From Calditrichaceae bacterium (GTDB lineage: Bacteria; Calditrichota; Calditrichia; Calditrichales; Calditrichaceae), in contig JANTFQ010000100.1 of the NCBI GenBank assembly GCA_024763405.1, positions 1-7,832 on the forward strand: 7,832 nt of DNA, given 5' to 3'. The notes under the pieces were generated by a model, which did no database searches, was not told where the DNA came from, and worked only from the letters and a program-made list of their open reading frames with translations. How positions within the stretch are numbered: the stretch's first letter is position 1; each line of letters starts with the position of its first letter. A program made the translations under genes and the position numbers. Below are positions 1 to 5,779 of this stretch, piece after piece.

Positions 1-419
1 AAAAATAAGCTCCAGAAAAATATTAAAGCATTGTCCGGAAAAACAAATGCCCCTATTCCTAAAAATAAGTACGGAACCGTATTTAATAAAACAAGTGCAA
101 TTACCGCACTTGCAGAATCAAAAAGTTCCTTAACACTCTGGTAAATAACAACCGAGGTAAGGGTAAATAATAAGATGCTTCCTGCTCTTAAGCTTAAAGA
201 AGAATAGCTGCCAGAAAGCCATCTTCCGATTCCGGCAGTAGCAGCCACCAGCGGTGGATGATCGAAATAGCCCCATGCTAAATGTGAAGAATACAATCCG
301 TAATAAGCCTCATCAAATCCAGGAGGAATAACCATGCTTAAAACAGACCTTAAAACTAGACTAAGGGATATGATTAAAGCTGCCTTTTGATTATTTAATA
401 AATTCCCATCAAAAAACAT
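1..419 (-). CDS. PMT/ArnT-like membrane glycosyltransferase, N-terminal part (runs off the left edge)
   Basis: The first 139 residues of an integral membrane glycosyltransferase of the PMT_2 (GT39/GT83-like) superfamily; the C-terminus lies beyond base 1. These enzymes move a sugar from a polyprenyl-phosphate donor to protein, lipid A or another glycan on the outer face of the inner membrane. Visible motifs are FDEAYY at residues 35-40, whose acidic pair after the first membrane segment is the usual catalytic or metal-binding site, FDHPPL at 52-57, and FPDN at 127-130 before another hydrophobic stretch. Hydrophobic segments occur near 14-31, 80-93 and 104-125. The ATG at 419 is the first in frame after a TAG at 429-431, which is also the stop codon of the preceding gene. 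The 9-nt gap indicates co-transcription. I see no Shine-Dalgarno sequence, so translation may depend on ribosomes finishing the upstream gene. Family assignment is firm; donor and acceptor cannot be told. Confidence 0.88.
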   Translation of the reverse strand, partial: MFFDGNLLNNQKAALIISLSLVLRSVLSMVIPPGFDEAYYGLYSSHLAWGYFDHPPLVAATAGIGRWLSGSYSSLSLRAGSILLFTLTSVVIYQSVKELFDSASAVIALVLLNTVPYLFLGIGAFVFPDNALIFFWSLF

Positions 420-428
420 TTGAGATTT

Positions 429-1481
429 CTACTTTATTTCTGTTTCATTAAATTTTCTTTGAATTTCTCCAAAAACCTGTTCTGGTAAAATATCCTCCAT
501 GCACTTATGATGCTTCAACGGACATTTTTTCCCACCATGGTACCCGCAAGGTCGGCAGTCCATATTTAGTTCAAAGACATGATCTCCTTTTCTAAACGGG
601 AAAAATCCAAAATCGGTAACAGTCGGTCCAAAAAAGGCAAATACATCCGTTTGAACCGCATTGGCAATATGCAGTGTAGCGCTGTCGTTGCTGACCATTA
701 AATCGCTTAGTTGAATAACGGCTGCTGATTCAAGAATTGTCGTTTTACCGGCTATATTTATGGCGTCTACTTCCGCCGAATCAATTATGTGCTTACAAAG
801 CGAAAATTCATTTTTACTGCCTATAAAAACTAAATTATATTTATAAATTTCAAGTATTCTTGTTAGAACAAAAAAATGTTTTTCGGGCCATTTCTTCGTA
901 GCGCGCACAGAACCCGGAGCTATTACAATGACAGGCCGGTTTTTGTGGGGTAATTCAGATAAAATCGCATCAGCCTTTTTTCTGTCCAATTCAGAGGGAA
1001 ACATTTCCGTTTGCAAATCGAATGACCGCTCACCGAAGACACTTAACAGATGAAGATTCTTTTTTGTAACGTGCCAATTTCGTCCGTTTACATAGGGCAC
1101 TTTCATTGTTAAATAATCTGCCGCGTGCCTGCGGTTGAAACCAATACGCTGCGGAATTCCTGCTAAAAGCATTAAGTAGATCGTGGTTGATGAACTATGC
1201 GGTAAAACAGCAAGATCATATTTTTCTTTTCTAAGAACCTTCAAGGTTTGTATAAATGCTTTAAATTTGTTTTTCCGTTTGTTAAAAGTGACAATCTTTC
1301 TTATATGCGGATTATTCAAGAGTACATCTTTTGTTTCGGGGATTACTAATACATCAATAATAGCAGAAGGAAACATTCTTTTTGTTTCACGAATTAAAGG
1401 TGTAACCAGAACAACATCACCTAAGTATGCTGTATGGACAATTAGTATTTTTTTAAAATTAGTCAATGCGGCTCCAATCAT
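429..1481 (-). CDS. waaF: Family 9 glycosyltransferase, probable LPS heptosyltransferase (WaaF-like)
   Basis: A 350-residue GT9 (GT-B fold) enzyme of normal length for ADP-heptose:LPS heptosyltransferases, which add heptose to the LPS inner core on the cytoplasmic face of the inner membrane. The N-terminal domain opens with KILIVHTAYLGDVVLVTP (residues 11-28); D22 aligns with the catalytic Asp of WaaC (D13 in E. coli). The C-terminal nucleotide-sugar half has APGS at 188-191, TKKWPEKHF at 195-203, VSNDSATLHIANA at 263-275 (D266 matches the family's conserved Asp) and FFGPT at 283-287. A cysteine cluster, C309, C312, C320 and C327, near the end is common in WaaF-type members. The ATG overlaps the upstream TGA as ATGA, which supports this start and suggests translational coupling. 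The GT9 call is secure. The heptosyltransferase II assignment, and so the symbol, is tentative, because GT9 members in this group of bacteria can use other sugars. Confidence 0.85.
   Translation of the reverse strand: MIGAALTNFKKILIVHTAYLGDVVLVTPLIRETKRMFPSAIIDVLVIPETKDVLLNNPHIRKIVTFNKRKNKFKAFIQTLKVLRKEKYDLAVLPHSSSTTIYLMLLAGIPQRIGFNRRHAADYLTMKVPYVNGRNWHVTKKNLHLLSVFGERSFDLQTEMFPSELDRKKADAILSELPHKNRPVIVIAPGSVRATKKWPEKHFFVLTRILEIYKYNLVFIGSKNEFSLCKHIIDSAEVDAINIAGKTTILESAAVIQLSDLMVSNDSATLHIANAVQTDVFAFFGPTVTDFGFFPFRKGDHVFELNMDCRPCGYHGGKKCPLKHHKCMEDILPEQVFGEIQRKFNETEIK
1478..1481 (-). other. ATGA start/stop overlap (translational coupling)
   Basis: The TGA stop of the DUF4249 gene (1480-1478) overlaps the ATG of the glycosyltransferase (1481-1479) by reuse of ATGA. 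This is the classic arrangement for termination-reinitiation. It ties expression of the glycosyltransferase to the receptor-side genes and argues that both are on one mRNA. Confidence 0.85.
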
Positions 1482-2350
1482 TCGGGATAAGTGAACTTGA
1501 CAGAATTCGAATAATTGCAGGCGCCGAAAATACCAAAGGCCCCGGGAATATTGGACGTAATAAATACCGGTTCAATAAACGGATTTATTTTAGCACTTTT
1601 CTGCCTGTCTAAATCATCAAAAAAACGGGCGCTGGCGGTATCTAAAGTCTGAAGATATATACGAGCGGTGTCACCTGCCTGATGTTGAAATGCAGGTTCA
1701 ATGACAATCGTTAAACTTGCCCCGTCCACGTTTGTATCAAAATACACGGACCGCCCAACCTCGGAAGCAGCAAAAGGTCCATTTGCACAATTAGGTATAT
1801 CCTTTTTTGATTTTGTTAATACCCGGTCCATCCGGTAACGATAAAAATTTTGCTCATTTAACAAATCGGTAAAAGTGACTACAACACCCTCGTGTTCTCC
1901 GTACAGATCGCTGAAATTAGCTACAAACGATATCGAATCAATCTCAACAGGGTGTACATTGGTCTCTGTATCTGCTTCATAAACAGAACCATTATACTCG
2001 ATTCTTAAATGATAGAACCTACCCTGAACAACAGGAATGGTCCCCTGATAAAAATACTCCTGCTGGCAGCGGTAATAATTATATTTGCTGGTAACCTGCA
2101 GCGTGTCGTGGTTATTGGATGTACTTATTATAACCAGAGCATTATCTACAAATAGGTCGGTATTTGTATTTAGTGTATCAAAATAGGAAACCGTTTTTCC
2201 AAGATATAAAACGGGAACTTTATTCGGTTCCAGTATACATTCTACCGACAGTTGACTCTTATAATCGTGAACAGGTAATACAATATTCTTTTCGCAATTG
2301 TTAACCAGCAAAAGAATAAAAGCGCTTAAAATTATTACTGTGGTTTTCAT
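1478..2350 (-). CDS. DUF4249 family envelope lipoprotein
   Basis: A 290-residue protein with a hydrophobic N-terminal signal (residues 4-16) followed by VNNCEKNI. C19 sits where DUF4249 proteins carry their lipidation cysteine, usually as SCEK, although here the two residues before Cys are both Asn. The body is beta-rich. Family hallmarks are QLSVECIL at 33-40, an Ig-like stretch YHLRIEYNGSVYEADTET at 113-130, and EPVFITSNIPGAFGIFGA at 260-277, a characteristic C-terminal motif. DUF4249 genes often sit directly after TonB-dependent receptors, and this one begins 14 nt after the receptor's stop. The likely role is an outer-membrane accessory lipoprotein for substrate capture, by analogy with SusD, but no function or ligand has been established to my knowledge. 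An AAAGAGAA purine tract ahead of the ATG is a weak ribosome-binding site. Confidence 0.85.
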   Translation of the reverse strand: MKTTVIILSAFILLLVNNCEKNIVLPVHDYKSQLSVECILEPNKVPVLYLGKTVSYFDTLNTNTDLFVDNALVIISTSNNHDTLQVTSKYNYYRCQQEYFYQGTIPVVQGRFYHLRIEYNGSVYEADTETNVHPVEIDSISFVANFSDLYGEHEGVVVTFTDLLNEQNFYRYRMDRVLTKSKKDIPNCANGPFAASEVGRSVYFDTNVDGASLTIVIEPAFQHQAGDTARIYLQTLDTASARFFDDLDRQKSAKINPFIEPVFITSNIPGAFGIFGACNYSNSVKFTYPE

Positions 2351-2364
2351 ATTTTTCTCTTTAT

Positions 2365-4650
2365 TTAGAACCTAAAATTAAAGCTGAGACTTGGAATTAT
2401 GGGAAGCAGGGAAACCTGTTTGGCGTATGGTTTATGTGTTACGCCGTCAACATCTACATAAATGAAATAGGGGTTCTGATGGCTGTATAGATTGTAGATA
2501 CTTAAAACAAATTCACCGTCGTAGTTTTTATTAAAAAAACTGGATGCATACTTGTAGGTAGCCGTAACATCTAGGCGATGATAATTTCCTAATCTGTAAT
2601 TATTACGCCCGGTATAAACGTCAAACACACCATTATATAAATCCCCGCCTTCGTATACGTTTACTCTGCCTTCCGGCAAGGTGACCACATTACCTGAAGT
2701 AAAAACAAAATCAGCGGAAATAGTCCAGTTTTTATTAAAATTATATATACCAACTGCCGATAGATCGTGGCGTTTGTCGTACTTGAAGGGGAAGGTTTTG
2801 CCGAAATTCAAATCCGGAAATTTTTGGTTTGTCCAGGAAAGCGTATAAGATATCCAACCGTTGTACTTACCGCTTCTTTTTTTTGCCAAAAGTTCAACAC
2901 CATATGACCATCCTTTACCAAAAACTAATTGCTGATCAATATCAGTCTGTTCCAGTAGTTGCGTTCCTTCTTTAAACGCCACCTGGTTTTGCATCGTCTT
3001 ATAATAGGCTTCGATACTTGTTTCATACCTATTTTTTTCAAAGTTCCGGAAATACCCCAACGCGTATTGTTCCGAGCGCTGCGGTTTTACAGTTTTACTG
3101 CTGGGAAGCCAAATATCGGTTGGAAACGAAGCTGTTGAACTGGGTACAAGGTGTAAATACTGGTGCATCACGGTATAAGCCGCTTTAAGTGAGGCCACGG
3201 GTGATAAAGTATATTTAAGTGTGGCCCGTGGTTCAAATCCGTAGTAACTGGTCTGCTTTATTTTATAAGCAGGAACCCGCACGCCTAAATTTAAACCAAA
3301 TGATTTGCTGACATTAATCGCATCATTCATATAGATACTTCCTTCGGCCGCGGTTTTTTTCTGTATATGTGCCGCATTTAAAACCGTGGCCAGGGAATCG
3401 GTTTTTATATTGCCGGATGTCCCGGTTGGTGTAATCGAATGCTGTGTGTATTGAACACCAAATTTTATGGTGTGCGCAGGGTTGGGGAAATATTCAAAAT
3501 CAGTTTTAGCTGTAATATCTTTTATCTGTGAATAAAACTCAGAATAAAAATTGCCCTGGTTGGTCTTAAGGTTCATCAAATATGTGTTGTATACCAAAGA
3601 CGTGTTGCTAAATAGTTTTTCACCAAACAGATGGTTCCAGCGCAACGTACTGGTACTGTTGCCAAATTTAAAATCATAATTAAGACTGTTAGCGGCGATA
3701 TAGGCAGCGTTATCCCTACCGCTAAAATAGCTTAGAAAAAAGCGGTCGTTATGAGATATTTTATAATTGACCTTAGCATTTAAATCATAAAAGGAATACT
3801 TTGTATTTGATAGACTGGGAAACGCTTTTAACAGCAAATCCAGATACGTCCTGCGTGCCGAAACAATAAAAGAGGCCTTGTCATTTAAAAGCGGACCTTC
3901 CACGGTCAGTTTAGAGGTAACCACCCCCAGTCCGCCATCCACGTGATAACTTTTACTATTCCCTTCCTTCATCGAAATATTCAGAATCGATGATAACCGA
4001 CCTCCATATTGGGCAGGGAATCCCCCTTTAATCATGGTTACATTATTGATCGCGCGAGAATTAAAGCTGCTTAGTAAGCCAAAAAGATGGTTGGGATTGT
4101 ATACCGTGGCTTCGTCCAATAACACCAGGTTTTGGTCGGCATTTCCCCCGCGCACATAAAACCCGGTGGTCCCCTCGGAACCGGACTGAACGCCCGGTAA
4201 AAGTTGAATAACTTTCAAAACATCCGTTTCGCCAAGAATGGCCGGCAATTGCTTCACCATTCGTACCGGAACGTCCATTACGCTCATCTGTTTTTTTTCA
4301 ATATTTTCATTCTTTTTGCGCGCTGTAACCACAATATCTTCAGTTGAAATTATCTGTGGTGATAGTTTAATAGTGAGTTTGAAATTCTTTTTAAGAAATA
4401 GTTTTTTCACCTGCGGCTTATATCCCATGTATGAAAAAATAACCCGAACCTCTTGTTCCACAGGAATTGATAGCGAATAGAATCCATATGAATTAGTAGA
4501 TGTGCCTATCTTTAGTCCGTCCAGGTAAACATTGGTGCCAATAAGTGATTCGCCGCTGGAGGCATCCAGAACATAACCGCTAATTGTGACACTTTTTTCA
4601 GAGGCGATGAGCGAACCAATAAGTATAATGATTATCAAATAAATCTTCAT
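2365..4650 (-). CDS. TonB-dependent outer-membrane receptor with N-terminal carboxypeptidase-regulatory-like domain
   Basis: A complete 761-residue receptor. Domains in order: a signal peptide (about 1-17, cleaved near IAS); a CarboxypepD_reg-like beta-sandwich (about 21-98) with GYVLDASSGESLIGTNVY and the GFYSL turn; a TonB-box-like IVVTA (106-110); a plug domain (about 122-230) with LPGVQSGSEG, GFYVRGGNADQNLVLLDE (163-180), VYNPNHLFG (183-191) and KGGFPAQYGGRLSS (208-221); and a 22-strand-type barrel to the C-terminus, which ends in FNFRF with the terminal Phe expected for Bam insertion. It should import a scarce ligand into the periplasm using TonB/ExbBD energy. There is no N-terminal STN signalling domain and no sigma/anti-sigma pair nearby, so it is not a FecA-type transducer. 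It leads the operon receptor - DUF4249 - glycosyltransferases. The substrate cannot be predicted. The start ATG follows AAAGAAAACTGAGACC, a weak ribosome-binding site. Confidence 0.95.
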   Translation of the reverse strand: MKIYLIIIILIGSLIASEKSVTISGYVLDASSGESLIGTNVYLDGLKIGTSTNSYGFYSLSIPVEQEVRVIFSYMGYKPQVKKLFLKKNFKLTIKLSPQIISTEDIVVTARKKNENIEKKQMSVMDVPVRMVKQLPAILGETDVLKVIQLLPGVQSGSEGTTGFYVRGGNADQNLVLLDEATVYNPNHLFGLLSSFNSRAINNVTMIKGGFPAQYGGRLSSILNISMKEGNSKSYHVDGGLGVVTSKLTVEGPLLNDKASFIVSARRTYLDLLLKAFPSLSNTKYSFYDLNAKVNYKISHNDRFFLSYFSGRDNAAYIAANSLNYDFKFGNSTSTLRWNHLFGEKLFSNTSLVYNTYLMNLKTNQGNFYSEFYSQIKDITAKTDFEYFPNPAHTIKFGVQYTQHSITPTGTSGNIKTDSLATVLNAAHIQKKTAAEGSIYMNDAINVSKSFGLNLGVRVPAYKIKQTSYYGFEPRATLKYTLSPVASLKAAYTVMHQYLHLVPSSTASFPTDIWLPSSKTVKPQRSEQYALGYFRNFEKNRYETSIEAYYKTMQNQVAFKEGTQLLEQTDIDQQLVFGKGWSYGVELLAKKRSGKYNGWISYTLSWTNQKFPDLNFGKTFPFKYDKRHDLSAVGIYNFNKNWTISADFVFTSGNVVTLPEGRVNVYEGGDLYNGVFDVYTGRNNYRLGNYHRLDVTATYKYASSFFNKNYDGEFVLSIYNLYSHQNPYFIYVDVDGVTHKPYAKQVSLLPIIPSLSFNFRF

Positions 4651-4709
4651 GGTCTCAGTTTTCTTTAATTAGATTCAGGTAGCATTAGTTTTTCATTGAA
4701 TGAACAATT
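4651..4709 (-). promoter_or_regulatory. Presumed promoter/leader interval of the receptor operon
   Basis: These 59 bases separate the lipoprotein terminator from the receptor ATG, so a promoter for the four-gene operon should lie here unless there is read-through. The stretch is AT-rich. TTGTTC occurs near 4707-4702 on the minus strand and TAATGCT lies further down, but their spacing is too short for a good sigma-70 pair. No Bacteroidota-type TTTG/TAnnTTTG pair is present. The interval is defined by context, not by a recognised motif. Confidence 0.3.
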
Positions 4710-4744
4710 AAAAGAAAAAGGCCTCCAAAAAGTTTGAAGGCCTT
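4710..4744 (-). terminator. Intrinsic terminator of the lipoprotein gene
   Basis: Read on the minus strand, AAGGCCTTCAAA pairs with TTTGGAGGCCTT. This gives a 12-bp stem, including one U-G wobble, closed by a three-base CTT loop. The stem runs directly into TTTTTCTTTT. It starts 14 nt after the lipoprotein stop codon and separates that gene from the receptor operon. The plus-strand reading has no T-run after the stem, so the terminator acts on the minus strand. Confidence 0.9.
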
Positions 4745-4758
4745 CTCCGGGGTTAAGG

Positions 4759-5550
4759 TTATTCCTTCTCCTCCACTTCCACATATTTGTCTAAATTAGC
4801 TTCAAATGCGGTAAGCAAAGCTGTGTTGGTAGAAGCATCAATCAGTATTTGACTGTTAGCTGCCTGAGCTGAGGAAAAATCAACGCTTCCGAACCAGGCC
4901 GCCAGATCAAAAACCACGTTTATTTCTACCGTCGAATTGGCAGCCACCACAATACCAGCGCCGGCAATAGGGATTTGAATCTGTTTTGAAAATTCGGATT
5001 TCAGCGCAAACGGTATAACGGTTCCGTCCTCAGCCGTAAATTCGCCGCCGATGACAATCGTTTTACCATAAAAAGGATCGTTGGTGTTGGGCATAAAAGA
5101 AAAATCGACTTTGCGAAAGGTACCCGCGTAAACGTCAAATGATCCTATCAGGGCCTGGCCATTACTGATGTCGATACTAAAGGGCCCGGCAGCGGTAATA
5201 TCTGCAGCGTCTGTGCTGTCTTCATTCCCGTCTTGTGATTCGTTGTCGGATCCACCCTGATCGCCATCATTATGCTCACCTTCCTGTTCCACATCGTTAC
5301 CGGAATTCTCTTCGATGCGCAGGTCTGCGATATTAATCCAGGCTGTTTGTACATTCAGCTTGCCGCCGCTTACCGGGATATCCGCCACGGTTGTGCTCGC
5401 GGCTCTGGGGCTATTGGTGGCCTTCATTACCGCAGTACTGGATTTTGTTAAGGAACTGCTGGAATTAGGACTGCTTTTATTGCAACTGCTAATCCAAACA
5501 ATCCCCAATGCCAATGTCAGGATGCCTAAAATACGCCAGCTAGTTTTCAT
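4759..5550 (-). CDS. Secreted lipoprotein with Ser-rich linker and acidic insert, unknown function
   Basis: A 263-residue lipoprotein. The N-terminus has a positive and hydrophobic signal ending ISSC, with C23 as the lipidation site, then a Ser/Thr-rich tether (24-55). A beta-rich body follows: GGKLNVQTAWINIADLRIEE (62-81) is interrupted by a Glu/Asp/Asn/Gly-rich insert (about 82-116), then GSFDVYAGTFRKVDFSF (136-152), a GEFTAEDGTVIPF strand pair, and VEINVVFDLAAWF (208-220). The strand order and the YAGTFRKVDF element resemble DUF4382-type beta-sandwich domains, but I cannot claim membership. The ATG at 5550 is preferred over an in-frame TTG at 5565 because the TTG lies just upstream of, and would consume, the GAGAGG ribosome-binding site, and because the protein then starts MKTSW, a normal signal peptide. 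The gene is monocistronic, with its own control region and terminator. Sorting residues after Cys (NKSS) do not settle inner versus outer membrane. Confidence 0.8.
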   Translation of the reverse strand: MKTSWRILGILTLALGIVWISSCNKSSPNSSSSLTKSSTAVMKATNSPRAASTTVADIPVSGGKLNVQTAWINIADLRIEENSGNDVEQEGEHNDGDQGGSDNESQDGNEDSTDAADITAAGPFSIDISNGQALIGSFDVYAGTFRKVDFSFMPNTNDPFYGKTIVIGGEFTAEDGTVIPFALKSEFSKQIQIPIAGAGIVVAANSTVEINVVFDLAAWFGSVDFSSAQAANSQILIDASTNTALLTAFEANLDKYVEVEEKE

Positions 5551-5557
5551 TATATTA

Positions 5558-5563
5558 CCTCTC
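5558..5563 (-). promoter_or_regulatory. Shine-Dalgarno sequence that fixes the lipoprotein start
   Basis: GAGAGG on the minus strand ends 7 nt before the ATG at 5550. It is the best ribosome-binding site in the window and overlaps the codons that a TTG start at 5565 would use, so it decides for the ATG. Confidence 0.8.
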
Positions 5564-5600
5564 AAATTAAGTGAATAATAAGGAATTGTATTGTTTCTTA

Positions 5601-5617
5601 TTCAAGCCGTATGCCAA
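5601..5617 (-). promoter_or_regulatory. Possible sigma-54-type (-24/-12) promoter of the lipoprotein gene
   Basis: The minus strand reads TTGGCATACGGCTTGAA. The sigma-54 consensus is TGGCAC-N5-TTGCW. The GG and TTG blocks are present at exactly the right spacing, but the -12 base is A where C is expected (TTGAA for TTGCA). Transcription would begin near 5590, giving a leader of about 40 nt that carries the ribosome-binding site. An alternative is a sigma-70-type promoter: TTGGCA is a fair -35 but lacks a good -10 at 17 nt, while TACAAT at 5590-5585 is a good -10 without a -35. The site is plausible, not proven. Confidence 0.35.
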
Positions 5618-5619
5618 TA

Positions 5620-5663
5620 AATAAAAATGCCGCAGAAGCCCGGTTTTACAGGTCTCAACGGCA
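5620..5663 (-). other. Hairpin followed by T-rich run in the lipoprotein upstream region
   Basis: On the minus strand TGCCG (5663-5659) can pair with CGGCA (5632-5628) around a 26-nt interior. Within it GAGACC and GGGCTTC allow further imperfect pairing. TTTTTATTTATT follows at once. A TATACT -10-like hexamer at 5675-5670 would place a transcript start at about 5663, exactly at the hairpin's foot, but its -35 region (CTATTT) is poor. It could be a short terminated RNA, an attenuator in a longer leader, or protein-binding DNA upstream of the sigma-54-like site. I do not recognise a known riboswitch class in it. Confidence 0.3.
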
Positions 5664-5672
5664 GCAAGCAGT

Positions 5673-5685
5673 ATAAGGTACTTAT
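5673..5685. repeat. Short dyad ATAAG-GTA-CTTAT
   Basis: A perfect 5+5 inverted repeat with a 3-bp spacer, AT-rich and operator-like. It lies about 85-95 bp upstream of the start predicted from the sigma-54-like element, a normal distance for an activator site. A dyad this short can arise by chance. Confidence 0.3.
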
Positions 5686-5725
5686 GAGATTAAAATAGAG
5701 GTGTTAGATTTTTAACGATGTGCAT

Positions 5726-5750
5726 AAAAAAAGCGTCAATATTTTAACGC
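5726..5750 (-). terminator. Intrinsic terminator of the coiled-coil/barrel operon
   Basis: On the minus strand GCGTTAA pairs with TTGACGC (7 bp including one U-G wobble) around an AATA loop, followed directly by seven T residues. It begins about 30 nt after the barrel gene's stop codon, so it ends that two-gene unit and isolates the lipoprotein gene. Confidence 0.85.
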
Positions 5751-5765
5751 CGGCGTCAGATATTT
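5733..5765. repeat. Imperfect direct repeat and palindrome overlapping the terminator
   Basis: On the plus strand GCGTCAATATTTT (5733-5745) recurs as GCGTCAGATATTT (5753-5765), a 20-bp period. Between them sits the perfect palindrome ACGCCGGCGT (5747-5756). The palindrome's arm can compete with the terminator stem, so two alternative folds are possible. Confidence 0.45.
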
Positions 5766-5779
5766 GACTGTGAAAAAGG

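Noticed and set aside
1183..1494. Plus-strand open frame of 103 codons antisense to the heptosyltransferase gene
   Set aside because: It lies inside a gene with clear GT9 motifs on the other strand, its product has no recognisable features, and no good ribosome-binding site precedes it.
4238..4480. Plus-strand open frame of 80 codons antisense to the receptor's plug region
   Set aside because: The receptor reading is unambiguous; this frame is a complement shadow with no domain or initiation signal.
5551..5565. TTG start at 5565 for the lipoprotein (268 residues)
   Set aside because: It places the GAGAGG ribosome-binding site inside the coding region and leaves no site upstream; the ATG at 5550 has ideal spacing.
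5148..5578. Two open frames (minus 5148-5354 and plus 5315-5578) overlapping the lipoprotein gene
   Set aside because: Both overlap a gene with lipobox, Shine-Dalgarno sequence and terminator; their products look like frame-shifted composition.
5620..5663. Known riboswitch (c-di-GMP-I, fluoride or preQ1 class) in the lipoprotein leader
   Set aside because: The conserved cores of these classes, as I know them, are not present; only a simple hairpin with a T-rich tail can be supported.
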